In this document: piece by piece, positions 1 to 13,810 of the stretch
How positions within the stretch are numbered: the first letter of the stretch is position 1
How the letters are laid out: the number at the start of each line of letters is the position of its first letter
DNA from: Tyto alba
Taxonomy: Eukaryota; Chordata; Aves; Strigiformes; Tytonidae
Direction of reading: 5' to 3'
Length of the DNA: 64,000 bases
Assembly (NCBI RefSeq): GCF_018691265.1
Contig: NW_024881327.1
Location: 21,135,936-21,199,935, forward strand
Notes under the pieces: model-generated
The model's input: only the letters and a program-made list of their open reading frames with translations
Told to the model about the DNA's origin: nothing
Database searches by the model: none
Program-made: the position numbers and the translations under genes

Positions 1-3000
1 TTGTCCTGGAAGATGCTATAAAAGTACATTTTTCTGAACACTCAATTAGAATGTAAAAAATGATTTTTTTTCTTATTTTGTTCTAATATATTCTATTTTA
101 TTTTAAGCCCAAAAGTTCAATAAGTACTTCTAGGCAGAGTGCAGCTACCAGTAAAATAAATTTAGAACAATGATACAAGACATTATGAAACAGTAACTGA
201 CCCCTCTGGGATTCTTTTTAAAAGAACTATTGCAGTCTCTGGTTACATTACTTTTCTAAAGGTGAGAATTAACTATACAGCAAGTGAACCTCATGAGGTG
301 GTGCTGTTCCTATGCTGAGTCTGCTTTTCATCTGAAGCTATTTTTTGGTGGATTTTTTATGTCAGGAACAAAGCCAGCTCTCTGTGGTTCCTGTCCAGTA
401 GTGGAGCTGGAAGATACACATATTTCTGTTCATACTTTGTGACAGTTGATTGGCTAAGATTTCTTTTCCATACTGCACCAAAGTCCTATTAAAAAAAGTG
501 TCAGGAAGGTTTTATGTTCTGTTCAAAAGGCTTATTGAAATACTTTTGCTATATCTTTTATTCCATATATCAAGAAAAAATTTTAAGCTATCTATAAAAG
601 ACACTGTTTGGGCTATTTATAAAGGACACCAAGCAAGATTTGGCCTGTATCATCATAAGTCATATCCTTTACATTTTTTTCTTTTTCTCGTGATCAGAAA
701 AATTTATAAGACAAGATATTCTTAAAGAAAACAAACCCAAACTATCTATTGACTTCAACAGATTGAATCAGAATGAATATAGAGGAGAAAACAGGAAATT
801 AAACAGAGGGAGACATGCACTTATGTATTAAAAAAAAATGTTTTGGACAACAGAAAGGACATTATGATATTAGAAACTATTAAATATAATAACAGAGAGG
901 TGTTACAAAACATTTTAAAAGAGAAACTGGTATGAACATTTATGTCTTCGCCCCTCTACAACCAAATATGTTTGAAGTCATTCAAGTGTCTACCAGCAGG
1001 CACATCCCTTTGCTAATTCCAAGCATGACTGCGGACACAGTGCAGCAACAAAGATCCCCACTAGATGGTAGTGGCACCACTAATTGCTGATCCTTCACCT
1101 TAAAACTTTTTTTTTTTAAATTACATTGACTCTTGCACCTTCAAGATTATAATTAAAACATGTTATTTTTAAACGAATTATAAACCTACAAAAGTTACTA
1201 GTAAATTTAACAAACACCAAAATTTGCATCCAGTGGGAAAGCATTTTACTAGCATTTGTCATTGGGCTAAATGGAACCTAAGATAAAATATGGAAACATT
1301 TGCATGACTGAAAAGTACTGGGAAATTCAGAAATCACTACAATAAATGAATATATGAAAAAAAATATTTCAATTTGGGTCAAATCAAGATTAAACTACAC
1401 TTTCCTATACTGGCCTGAGAATCATCATTTAGGGAACTAGTATTCTGTTTTTCTCTAATGTCTTCAGTCCTTGGCTGAATTCTACTTCTCAAGACTAACT
1501 ATGCTGCTTTATCAGAAAAAAAAATACACATTGTAATTTAGAGGAAAAAGTCATCTTAGAAAGCTCATGAGAAAAAGTGGTTCAAACCACAATTTTCAAG
1601 AGACACTTCACCATAAGAAGAGAGTACTCTTTATTATCCAATGGTTTAAAACCAAGAATTTATAATCAGTTCAGTAAATGGAAATATTTCAAATCACATC
1701 CAACTGTTTCCAGACGCAGTGAATTCATTTAGAGAAAAAGCGTCACCAATTTTTTCTACAGAAAATATTTCATATTAGGGAGTCACTTAAGGAGACATTC
1801 CCAGCCTGCTTTAGTGTATATCAGTTGTATGTTATGTACTTTGGCTCATCTCACTGTTTTTCTGCCATTACCATTATGTTGTGTGTGTGTACTAGCTATC
1901 CTGTTCTGACATGTTTTTAGAAGGGCCTCTGAGACACTCTGGCCTCTAAGATAGCTTTCATAAACCTTTTTCAAATCCTTTTTATCTTTCTGAAGAAGTC
2001 TTATTCATAGCCCATTACTTTTTTACAAAATTCCACATTAATCTGTATTTTCATGCAATCAGTCTGCTCATTTTACAGAAGCTTTCAGTAACTCAAGGTT
2101 ACTGCTTCTAGATTTTCTGCTGCTTGACAGACTGGAAGCAGAAGAGGCCAGAAGTAATAACAACAAGAAACGAGAGATAATAACAAGGATGAAATAAAAT
2201 CAAATTATGTTGGGTCCATGCCTTGGGCACAGTATGAAGATCTTAAGTTAAGTAAAACTATTCACAAGTAAATCTAGTTTCTCGATGCATCCACATATTA
2301 AGAATGGCTTGTCTCCTCTTCTAGAAATTACACTAATTGTTTCCTCAGGGAGGAAAGTGATGTATATGTGAGCTGTTACGTCTGTGGGCAGATGTTTTCT
2401 TTCATGGGAGAGACTTCAACTAGAGCATTCTCTTTTCCTGGCTGTAGCTATTAAAGATCACCAAAATGGAGTTATGGTAATCTATACTGATGACTTCTGT
2501 TATAAATAAATGTAGGTTTCCATTTGATTTATGCATATTTCCAGGATAAAACACAGGTAGTAAAACCTTACACAGAGCAAACTCTCCACTAAGTGTTTAA
2601 GACAGCTTCACAGGGCTTTTGCCCTAGGAAAGAATGTAAAGTATGACAAGGAGGAAGTGCACTGTCTTCAGATCTCATCTGAAATATCTGCAGTAAGTAA
2701 TCTGTGAAACAATTTAGTTTCCCTGAAACACTGAGAAATGTGGAGAGTTCCCTGCAACCAAGCAGTGCACTCTGCTGAGTTTCTCTTTCTGAGAAAAAAG
2801 GATACCCTATCATTAATAGCTTTTTATTTTTCTGATTCCTTCTGTTTTTTTGTGATTTATGTCATCAGAGTATGACACATCTGGTGGAACTCAGGACCCA
2901 GGTGGCCCCTTCCATAGCTGTGAGGCTGCTGTGGCTCCGTGTCCCCGGGACCAGCCAGTGGCAGGGCTGAGCATGTACTCCTGGTAGCACACACACACAC

Positions 3001-6000
3001 TGCTAATACAGCTGGCCACACAGACCAATGCAGAGAGAAAACTGGATATTTTCTCAATGACATATGTTCTGTCTGAGTGTCTTGTCCCATCACAAATTTT
3101 AAGACAAGTATTGAAAATAAAAAGCCTTTTAGATTATCAAAGATAGACCTGGATTTAGGCAGATGTCTGAACTGTGATTCTTAATTCTTGGCTTAGTTCC
3201 TGACTAATCCTTGAGGTCCATAAACACAAATAATGCCTCAGTTTCCATTGGTCTCTAATGTTCCATTTGTATGAATGACCATAATACTACAGGCCTGACT
3301 CTTCAAGGCAGCTCATTGTCTATATAGTGCCTAAATCTGATCCACATCTACGAACTGAATGCTTATAAACCAAAGGAGAGTAGAAGTAGTAGCTGTAGGA
3401 TAGGATATAGTTTTCATGGAAGATAGAGGATTTATTTTAAACTACCGTAATCTCAGTAACTACAGCTCTCGCTCAGGATCACAAGACGCAGGTTCAGTTT
3501 TCATCTTTCCCTGGGGAGATGTGAATTCAGATCACCTGCCTCCCTGATCTGGAAATAAAGTCCTCCTACTGAAGCCATGTAAATGTGAAGGAAATCCAGC
3601 TGGGCCAGGAGAACTGTTCTGTGTCATTTTGTAGTTATGGCAGTCTCCTAAACTGTGATATTTTAAGTATGTAAACCAAAGAAAGAGCTCAAACCACACC
3701 AACTCTAGCATGAGTTAAAAGTTTTTCCATGACTCTTTTCTTCCTCTCAACCATGTCCTGAAAGGAATGAATACCACATTTGACAGTCTTGATCTTTAAC
3801 ACATTAGTCTGAATTCTACTCAAAGAAGCAGGAACTTCAAAATTACATGTTTAAAGTTTCTGCATTGTGGTACACAACATTTTTTTCAGACTAGAGCCCT
3901 TTGATTTTTTATTATGCACAGAATGTTCTCATCCGAGACATTATTGGATTCATTTTTTTATAAACAGAAGTGTGGAAGAAAAGCATAAATTATGTGTCAA
4001 AGCGATGTTTGGAATTTTTCAAATTCCAGCTGCAGATTTTAGAAATCATGATCCCAGTATTAGCTAAAAGAGCTAGCACTATAACTAGAAACTAGCAACA
4101 TTTTTCTCAAGGGTTATTAAAGCCATATATATAGTAAGGTTCTTATTTAACTATAATGAGACGCTTTATAAGTTATTCCATTGTGTAAATTTCTATAAAT
4201 AATTGTTAATCCTGCTGTCATACAGAAAGACTGCTCAACTCAGGAACTTATTCTAAATATCTTATAACCTAGGAAAATTTATAGAGGAATATGACAGCTT
4301 CATGTAGCAATTTATACTCATTAACATTAAAGTGTATCATATGCTGAAGAGGCATAGAGGGAGTCAGTGTCTTGTTTTAGTATGTTTGGGGGACTTTGGT
4401 TTTGGTTTTGTTTTTTTTTTTGCAAAGGAACTGTTTTTTCATATACAGTGAGGGGCAGAGGGGATATGTTCTGGTATGAAAGGGAAGATTTTTACAATTA
4501 ATATTGCTTATTTTCCATATTTTTATATTTCCAATGGAAAGACAATTACAAGTTTGAAATCTTTAGGATTTAAATTTTTCCTAAGTTTAAGATTAGATAA
4601 AATACTTATATATAAACCCCACTTTTTCCTAAGGATAGGAAAGTGACTCCCCCACAGCTTTGCCACATATATCTTAATGTTTATACTAGTCACTGACATC
4701 AGGGTAGGTGCCAATAACATTTTTCCAGATGGCTGTCATTTTAAGATACAACAAAAATACAGATCCTAGAAGCTGCTAATACCCTCCATGATTATTCTAT
4801 TGAAAGTCCTCTGTGAGGACATTGTAATCACTTAAAGTAGAATACTGAAGGGGATTCTGAGCAGCCTTAGGGAATCCTAGGTAGGCTTCTGAGTTGTGAT
4901 GGTTTATGCAAATATTTCCTAATGGCTCTCTTTTACCGTCATACAAGAATCTATGTTCTTTTCCTTTCCTATCATAGAGTATTTGAGCTCTGGAAAAATA
5001 ATGTGTAATGAAGGTCTTCCAATACTTTGTAATTTTGTACTACTTCTTGCTTTGTTTCTAGAATTGCTAAATATGGGCAAAGGTTTACATGTCAAAAAAT
5101 GTTTCTAGCCTCATGAATGAGGGAAAAAAGTGGAAAATTAATCCACTTTTTGGAAAAAAAAAAAAAAAGAATTTGGGAAACATTATCTGAGGTATTCTAA
5201 GTTCTCCAAAACCAAAAAGTGAAAGAAAACAACTCACAGTTTCTTATTTCATCAATAATTCATGACATTGCAGCAAATTTCCTTCCTTTTGGAAAGTTGT
5301 TTCCTGATTTCTGAGCACTTTGAGGTAGAAATATTGAAGAGCTATGAGATACAGTATATCAACTCTAAAAAATGTATAGTTGGTTGGTTTCAAATTAAGA
5401 ATACAAAATAATAAGTAAGATCAGTGAAAACCAAGGAAAAGCTTGATTAATTTTTCATTTCAGCTTATGCTTATTCAACTGCAACTATTTTCCATTATGT
5501 CTTCAAACTGTGAGTAGCTGGAAACAACTGTGAAAGAACAATGTTACTTGCACAATTTTTACCCCCTTTACTGATATCAAGCCTTGACAAAAGACCATTA
5601 TCAAATATGATTGAATACCTAGACACAGTCATGTTTGTGGTAAGAGCATCAAGTTTTGTCATTGGTATTTGTGTGGATATGTCAAGAAGACTAGAAAAGA
5701 ATGTTTTACAACTCAGATTTGCACATGCAATCTGCGAATGATTGCACTATGGGAAACCCCAATGCTCTACAGAGTGTTGATGGTGACTGATGTTTTTAAG
5801 ACTTGAAGCCTCACAAAATGTTGAGAAATATCTTTCAAATATGTTTTTTTCATCTAATGTAAGAAGTATGAACTTGAAGAAGGTCCCTCTAGAGACGGGT
5901 AGCAGAGTAAGAGAAAGATATAGTTAAAATGCTTTGTTATCTTTTCTGTGAAATGTTCATGTATTAACATGAAAACAACCATGAGATTATATAAACAGAC

Positions 6001-8044
6001 CTAAATAGAACAGAACCCAAGCTCCCTTCTTTTTTTTTTTTTTTTTTTCAGCAAAAAACAAATCCTCTAAAAAAAGAACAAGGCAGACTAGGGATTATAA
6101 ATAAACTTTACTTGTAGACTTTTGGTTATATCTTTTTTTTAAAATCTTTTTTGGAAGCATCCAGTGCTAGTCACTTTTTAGAAACAGGATACTGGAATGG
6201 TTATTAACAGATGATGGGGATGATGTCTGTAGCACTTAGGCGACATTGTAAAGGTCTGAAAATTCAGATTCTCTCCGTTTGAGCAATTATGGTGTTATTC
6301 TAAAAATATAATTCACACTTCTTTAACATTTCTTTCCTGTTTGGGATCTGAAATTACTGTATGAGAGTATATAAATGAGATCATCCAGATTCTTATATTC
6401 AGAAATACTGGGGCACTAATCGGGTAAATGTCTTGCTTAGCCTGTGGCAGACTTGAGAATCAGACTAGTATTTTCCAACTGCTAGTTTCAGCATAAAATA
6501 TAATCTACTGTTTTTGTTACCTTTTTTGGTATTTGGAGGAGTTGGGGTTTTTTTGACTCTTTTAATGTTAATTCAGCTTTTGTTATAGTAATTATGTAGC
6601 TACAGTAGCCTAGCATCCAGTTTGTAGCCAACTGTAAATTACTAGTGCAATAGCCATTTCTCCCCATTTTTCAGATGTAAATAGCCCATGGCTATCTTAG
6701 CCACAGAAAAAATAAGCAGTGATGAGAGAAAGTTTCTGATTTGTAGCTACGTATGATGTTATTTGAATGTGCGCACATCCTTGGATATAAGATGCATTTG
6801 GAAAAAGCCTTCAACTCTCATCTTTCTTGGCTAAAGGATTTAAACCATTTTAAATCATGGCATACATAATCCTGTCCATAAAACAAATAAAACCACATAA
6901 ATCTGCAAATACTTTGGGAAATCCAGCTCTTAATAAGCAATAAGCTCATGATAATGTTTAGTGTTTTCCTAGTTTATATTCTTAAAGTCTATTTGCCAAT
7001 CAAAGGGAATACTACTTAATTCTTTCAAATTTTTTAAAAAAATACCTAAATTATTACCATTACCTAAACTATACAACTGATACTACTAATGAAAATGTTT
7101 ATGTTCTGTAATGATTCACAGTGCTAGAAGACTGTAGATATTTTCTTTGACCAAGATGTTAGAATACATACTATTAAAGCAGTTAAACAGTTGTGAAACC
7201 TTAGAATACCAGAACCATGCATGTGAGTGTGGAATTCAGGAGAAATGCAGAGGGGAAACAGTAAGGGAATATGGAGACTCGATATGTTGGTGCACCTGGG
7301 CAATTAAGTAGGTGAAACAAAAAATTGATGTATCAGTCAGCTCCATGTATAGACAGGTAAAGACATGAGCTTATGTATTATTACTGTGGAATACAGTATT
7401 TGGGCAGTTTACTCTGCTCTTTTCCAACCTCACTGTAACAGCCACAATTATATGACTCTATAACTTTTCTGGGTCTGGGGGATCACCTTTCCACTGAAGT
7501 GTTCTCTTGTTTATTTTCTCTGACTCCAAATACTATCTTTTTTCTCATCTTGAAGCTGGGATGATTTGTAATTACCTCAGAGTCTTCCTTCTTTGTCCAG
7601 GAATGCCAGTGTCTTAGGAGAAGTGAAAAGTACTAGCAAAAATTTTTCTGTGTATCGAAAGCCTTTGTGAATAAATTGCTTGAACACTGTCACTGGCTGG
7701 AGTCAACATTTGATTGTTCATGGCTATATAAAGTCCCATTTCTGTCTGTTTGAAACTCCAAGTCATGTTTATCTGCTTTAATTTATCAGAGATGTCTTAT
7801 TCTCCTGTGTATCTGGCCAGTTTTATTTGGTTTGATTATTGCAGTTGACCTTTTACATTGAATTGTTAATTGCTGTCAGTGTCATTAAAATTAATTTGTG
7901 TCTTGTGGAATGTAGTTTGGTTGAATTCTTCCCTTTTGGATTTCTAAATTTCCTTCCTTCTGTGGGTCTCCTATTAATAAGGTATAAATATGAAATACGT
8001 ATTTCCTGATTTGATGACAGTTTCTTACAAAACAGATTTATGAC
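1..8044. other. Intergenic, no gene recognised
   Basis: AT-rich sequence with only short, unrelated open frames, none resembling a known protein or flanked by convincing splice sites. It contains short homopolymers (for example a run of 19 T at 6030-6048). No RNA gene, young transposon or regulatory element was recognised. Confidence 0.7.
6030..6048. repeat. T19 homopolymer
   Basis: Uninterrupted run of 19 T followed by cagc. No element body could be attached to it. Confidence 0.9.
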
Positions 8045-8158
8045 ATGATTTTCATATGCAATGTTTTATAAAAAATAACAGTATGATTTTCATAGGCAAT
8101 GTTTTATAAAAAATAACAGTATGATTTTCATAGGCAATGTTTTATAAAAAATAACAGT
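8045..8158 (+). repeat. Tandem repeat, 38-bp unit x 3
   Basis: Three head-to-tail copies of a 38-bp unit beginning atgattttcata and ending aaaataacagt (8045-8082, 8083-8120, 8121-8158). Copies two and three are identical. Copy one differs by one base (catatg for catagg). The near identity indicates a recent expansion, and copy number is likely to vary between individuals. Confidence 0.95.
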
Positions 8159-9382
8159 AATGGGGAGGTAGCTGCAAAAAGCCATGTCTGTGTACAGGTG
8201 CCTTTCTACCTGGTCTGCAAAACACAGATCAGGCTTATGATGTACAAATTATGATGATTTTTTTTAATTAATATTTCTTATTGCTACATGTTTAGATGGT
8301 ATGGAAAACTATTATTAATATTCCCTACAATAATATATGATGTATGGCAAAACTTACATTATCTTTTACAAAATTAACCTAGGGTTACTAATAAAAAAAT
8401 CGGTAGTCTGTCTTTTTTTCTTTTTTTTTTTCTCTTTTGTAATTGTAATGGAAGACTTACTAGAAAACACAAATTAGCAAAATGGAAAACAAAAGTTTGG
8501 GATAATGAAAGGAAGGGTTCAAGAATGATTTAAAAACAGAGTCAAGGGCTGTGGTCTACATTTTTAAATGAGACCATATTCTTTATTGATGTCGCAGTAG
8601 TAACTTAAGACACATTAAAGGGATTTGATTTTCTGGGAAATAGATTACTGCATTTTCAAAGCTGGACATACATGAGAAATCTAAAACCTAGAATCACTTT
8701 TGTAAATGAAGGCTTACATGTTGACAATTAGAACTAGAATGAAGAGGTTAAGAATCTTTATGAGAAGATCTCTTCAAGAGATTCTCTGGCCATGTAATAG
8801 GCCAGGCCCTGCATAGGGCAGGTCCTGGTCTTCAAGATATGGCTGCAGCATGCCGTTGTTCTCTTAGAGTCTGTGTAGAGTTCTTTTCTTGCCAGGGAAA
8901 GGAATGTATGGACAGGGGCTCTTGTGTATCTGATCTCATTCTGATACAGGATTAAAATATGACTGGATCACTTACATGGGCCTAGGGACTAAGATGTGCT
9001 CCTGGATCATGTACTCTAAATATAGTTCGTATTACCTAAAAGGAGCCCCTTCACCCAGTCTGCACTTCCGTCTGTTTGATGATACCTCATTCCACATCTG
9101 AATTCAGAAGAAAGTTTCTGGGGACCTCCTTTACTCCAGCTGAGTCTAATAAAATGTTGGCAGGCATTCCTATCTTCATCTATCTATGCAAGCTGAGTGT
9201 GTCTGTGCAACGAGTTGATAAGAGAGATCTGTTGTGGCTGAGAGAAAAGATCTATTGGCCTCTGTGAGAACACCGTTTCCTTGTCTATAGTACTTGCCAG
9301 CACTTAGAGAAACTATAGTGTAAATTAAACTTAAGTCAAGTGTCCTTAAATACTAATTGATTAAATATTAAATGATGGAGCT

Positions 9383-9431
9383 GCTTGGAAGTGAGTGTGA
9401 TTGTTGTAATCGCATAATGTCACTTCCAAGC
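9383..9431. repeat. Inverted repeat / hairpin, 12-bp perfect arms
   Basis: GCTTGGAAGTGA (9383-9394) and its exact complement TCACTTCCAAGC (9420-9431) are separated by 25 bases. A second 4-bp stem (gatt/aatc) can form inside the loop. It is too short in the stem for a typical miRNA precursor. It may be the remnant of a small DNA transposon or a folded RNA or DNA element. Confidence 0.75.
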
Positions 9432-12400
9432 TCATTTCTCTGAGCATGGAATAAAGTTTGGATAGCTGATCTGCACAGTTTCATTGGTAGTGTGTGTGTG
9501 TCTTAAAAATACAATTCTGTACCTATATTCCACATCTCATGTATTCATATGGGTTCTTTGTTTAACATCCCTGACATTAGAGAAGGAAATTACTCTTTTA
9601 ATAAAAGAGAGAACGAGAGAAAGGGAGAATGCTCTAAATTAGCAGTATATGCCTGGAAAAATTATGTGACGTTTTAAGTGGAGAGGAATAATCTACTAAT
9701 TAGAAAGCTCTTGGGAATATTCAGCCAATGAAATCCAGTGATTGACTTCATGTTGCTAACCCACTAGATTTAAATAGATGTTGACTCACTGCAGCAGTGG
9801 TCATAGCAACCGATCATTCCATTTGGAAGAGAGAGGGATGTAGAGGAGTACTGTGCTTGGAATACATTTATAAACAGGCACAGAGACACAGAGAGATATA
9901 GATATAAATATCTAAAAACATGTTTTCCAAGAGCCATATAATCTTTTTACAACCTGTTAGGAGCTTTACCCTCAGAAGTACTTGAGTCTACACACTCAAA
10001 GATATAAAAATGAGAATATAACCATTCAGTTTTGCTGCAGCATCTCATATCCTGACTTTGTTCTGCTCAGCAAACAATCTTTAAAACAACTGAAGATTAA
10101 TCATCAAAGTAAATAAACAAAATTGTATGACTGTAGCTTAATAGAGTTTATATTGATTTTAAATACATTCTTTTTTAGAAGTGAAATGTGAACTTGTAAA
10201 CAGAAAATTACTTCTGATTTACTCTATGTTTTGTTTAATCAGAAGGGCTTGGGTTGTAAAAACTAACATGCCAACATACACAGTGATATTTTAAACACTC
10301 ACTGCCACAGCAACATGTTAGTCTCATCACTGATGAATTCCTGAGGTAAATTGGTTCTCGAGATTTCATTTATGAGCCAAAATTTTTTTTTTTTTGTATT
10401 ACAGTGACAGTTTGGGACTAAAGGTTCCCATTTCAGTAGGTTCATCAATAAAGAGAAAAAATATAGGTCCCCTTTAGCATCTGAATAGTTTATTGTCTTT
10501 ATTATTCTTGTGGTAATAATATTAATAATAATTTTTAATAATTTATAATAACACCATTTTACACCTTATGATCTAAGAATATGGAAATTGAATTGGCCAA
10601 AGAAGCAGTAAGCATTTTTCCCATCACAGTTATGCAGTCGACAATTTGGACTATTTCTTACCTGAATTGTTGCTGGAAAACATGTGTACAAAATTGCTAC
10701 AAGAATGTTGACCTTATCCCGCTCACTGAACAGGTTTTGCTTCAGTTGGACTGCTCATAGCAATGTTTAAAAGTGCTGCCTAGAATCCTCAATTCTCTTT
10801 ATAGAACTGCCTCACCTTATTAAAATTAAGAAAAAACTATCAAATACACACTTAGGGTGTTTGTCTTTTCAAACAGAAAATACATAGTATTATGGGCCAA
10901 ACTTTGATCCCATGAGAGCAAATCACTCACTGATTCAAACTGATTTCAAAACAGACAAGTACACTGAGCTTTGGCAGAATATGGAAAAGCTGGATGTAGT
11001 TTTGTATTAAAAAGAATTCCCCAAAATGGAGCAGTTGTAATGATTCATTAAAAGCTCTGCCAACCATTTCTTGTGACTTACAAATTTTTTAGTTGTTGCT
11101 GCAGCAATTTGTTAATTTATTACATACAGTGGTTCACAAGCTTGGCAGACCAGAAGACAGAGATGTTTGTTTTTTGTTTTTGTTTTCTACCCTGTAAAGT
11201 ATGTAGAGATGGTGAGAGAAAATTATAAGAGAAGAATATTTTCTGTATTTCAGTGAACTAAAAAATACAGAATATTTCAGTGAACTACAAATCAGTGATG
11301 AATTAAGGAAATTCCCCTTTCTCATATAGCATTACATTCTTTGTTTGAAGTGAGACTCATATTTGATGTGTTCAAGTAGCTTTTTTTTTTTTAAATAGAA
11401 CATGGCAATGTATTCTCAAAGAGAATAATAGAAGCTGAGGCTGTCAACAAGCTGTTCCCCGTAAGTGAAAATAAAACTTAACAGATCAAGAAAGGATTAT
11501 TAAAATTATTAGGAATAAAAGAGAACTCTTTGGATTATTGATAGTAATAATTCTTTTGCCCAACCCTCAGATTAAAACTTCGCTGTTATTAGATCAAAGA
11601 TGAAGTACACAGGTGCTAAATAAATTTCCAGGAACTATCTGCATGGTTTTAGAAAAAATATCAATAAAGCTGGAGTATGTGGGGAACACAGACCAGATGA
11701 AAGAAAGGGCAGCGGACCTAGTGTTCAGTGAACAGTGTGAGCCAACTGCAGCCAGGAACCAGGCAGCACAAGAAGTTGCCCCCTGACTTTAACTTGCTCT
11801 AATACTTTTTTTCATATTTTACATAATGGATGCACCATATCTGGAAATGCAGAAACATCACCTAAATTTGCAGAACTGGACTTGAAAATGTCAAGAATGT
11901 GAAAGGCAGCTGCAAATATTCTTATATATCCAATAGATCTTGTATAAGTTTCAGATGTGCCCCCCAAATGTTTTCTCTAAATGTCATGAAGCCTTGTTAA
12001 AACTGGCACTACAACTAAACTTCATTATATGAAGAACATTTGGGAGGGCAGAGTGTGAGGGGGGAAACAAAGATGAATCAGTGTAGTCAAAAGCATATGT
12101 CTCTAAATCCAAGTAAATATTGTTGGTTTAATTTCCTGGAAAGTAAAATGGGGAAAAAGTTAATATATACTGTGATCAAATGAATTCAAGTTACTGAATC
12201 ACATTATAGGATTTAGAAAGATCAAATTAATTTTTATACAATTTAATAAGCATACACTTTTTTGATATAAGCAAAGATTAGATGGAAATTTAGATAAATT
12301 TGAGTCTGGGAAAGCTGCAGCTGAATCCACAAGTGAGAAAGGAAAATTTATAATTCGACAATCTCTGATAGATTTATCTTCTGTAAAGTGTTTTAAGATA

Positions 12401-13727
12401 TTATTTCCCTAACCAATCTGAGACATCTTTCTGCCAAAGGTTGCCCTGTAGAGAGCAGAGAACAGACTGCATGTTCTTACAGCTGCTTTGGTTCACAGTC
12501 TGGCTGCATAGTCTCCAACTCCCAATAAAGGGAACTTTTTATTAATATGTCAAAGTACGGCAGCTGACAAACACCCTGTTCTGCTGTAGCTACTGAGATG
12601 GTGGTGATCTCTGGCAAAAGGGCAAGGAAACTGCTTCAACTAATTCCCTGCTAGTGCATCTGACAGAAGTTTAAATTAGTATTTCCCATCTCAGACTGGA
12701 CAAAAATGGAATTTCTCTCTCTTCTAATTGTGCTTTAGACGCTTTTTTTTCACATTGATGAGCAGCAACATTTAATGGAAAAGTGAGACATAACTGAGGG
12801 AATAGTTTTTAACTATTGCCAGAATTAAATATATTTTCAATCTAATTGTTTGTGCCTCTCTTCTTATACTTACATAATGTTAAACTCACTGTCCTTTTAA
12901 TATTTAATCTCCTAAATTGTTGCTACAGGCTTCAAAATAGCAGCTAACTGCATTTTGGAATTTAGATGAGCTGTGACCTATTTTTTTTTTCCTTGGTGCC
13001 AAAAGCACTGCTTTTCAAAACAAGCTGTACCAAATCAGAGGTTTGATAAAATTTGTTAAGGAAAAGTGTTCACTTCTAATCCATTAATACAAGCACAGTA
13101 CTGTAGTGCATGATAATGATTACACAGGAGTTCATGTGCACTTCATTTGTGACTTTGGTGGGTGTTGTCCCCATATGCATAATCAACTTTATGGTAGGTA
13201 ATATTATCACTCTTATGTTACTGTTAGAAGATTTCTTAACTGTTATGGAGAAGTGCTGTCCTTGTCTAACAAATGTACATCTTGTGGGTAATATTCAGAG
13301 CTTAAAATGTTTTTTTTTTTTTCATTCATTTAAAACACTTCCATTTGTAAGAAATCATTCCTAATTGGGCTCTGCCTTTTGAGCAGAATAATGTGGTAAT
13401 AGCGATGAATTTGCATACTCATACAGATCAGCAGACGTTATTGCATATTTTGACAGTTCTGTGGCTGCATTGGCTTACAGGCTGAATTAATGTACCAGTT
13501 GAAATGAAGGAAGGAAGGTAAGCATGATGGTATCCAGGAGATTAAACTTTCCTCCAGGATTCCTACAGGCAATTTCTTTTGTCAATTCTCTTTGCATCAG
13601 TTTGGTAACTACAAATGTGAGATAATAAGTGTTCTTTTATTCTTTCATCCTGTCTTCTCTGTTCACATTGTAAACTCTTCAGGACAACAATGTGTTCATA
13701 TTGATCTATACACTGTGAGAGGGAAAT

Positions 13728-13750
13728 ACACACACACACACACACACACA
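13728..13750. repeat. AC microsatellite
   Basis: A 23-base (AC)n run. It sits between two near-identical 16-mers (13703-13718 and 13753-13768, one mismatch). Confidence 0.92.
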
Positions 13751-13781
13751 GGGATCTATGCACTGTGATACATACAGGTAC

Positions 13782-13810
13782 AGATATAGATATAGATGAT
13801 ATAGATATAC
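13782..13810. repeat. Imperfect GATATA simple repeat
   Basis: A short imperfect array of agatat/gatata units just downstream of the AC microsatellite. Confidence 0.75.

Noticed and set aside
1061..1085. A cactagatggtagtggcacc motif resembling ends of ancient interspersed repeats.
   Set aside because: Only about 20 bases match from memory and no element body or second terminus could be traced.
13563..13763. A minus-strand frame with a Cys-Val run.
   Set aside because: The run is translation of the AC microsatellite.
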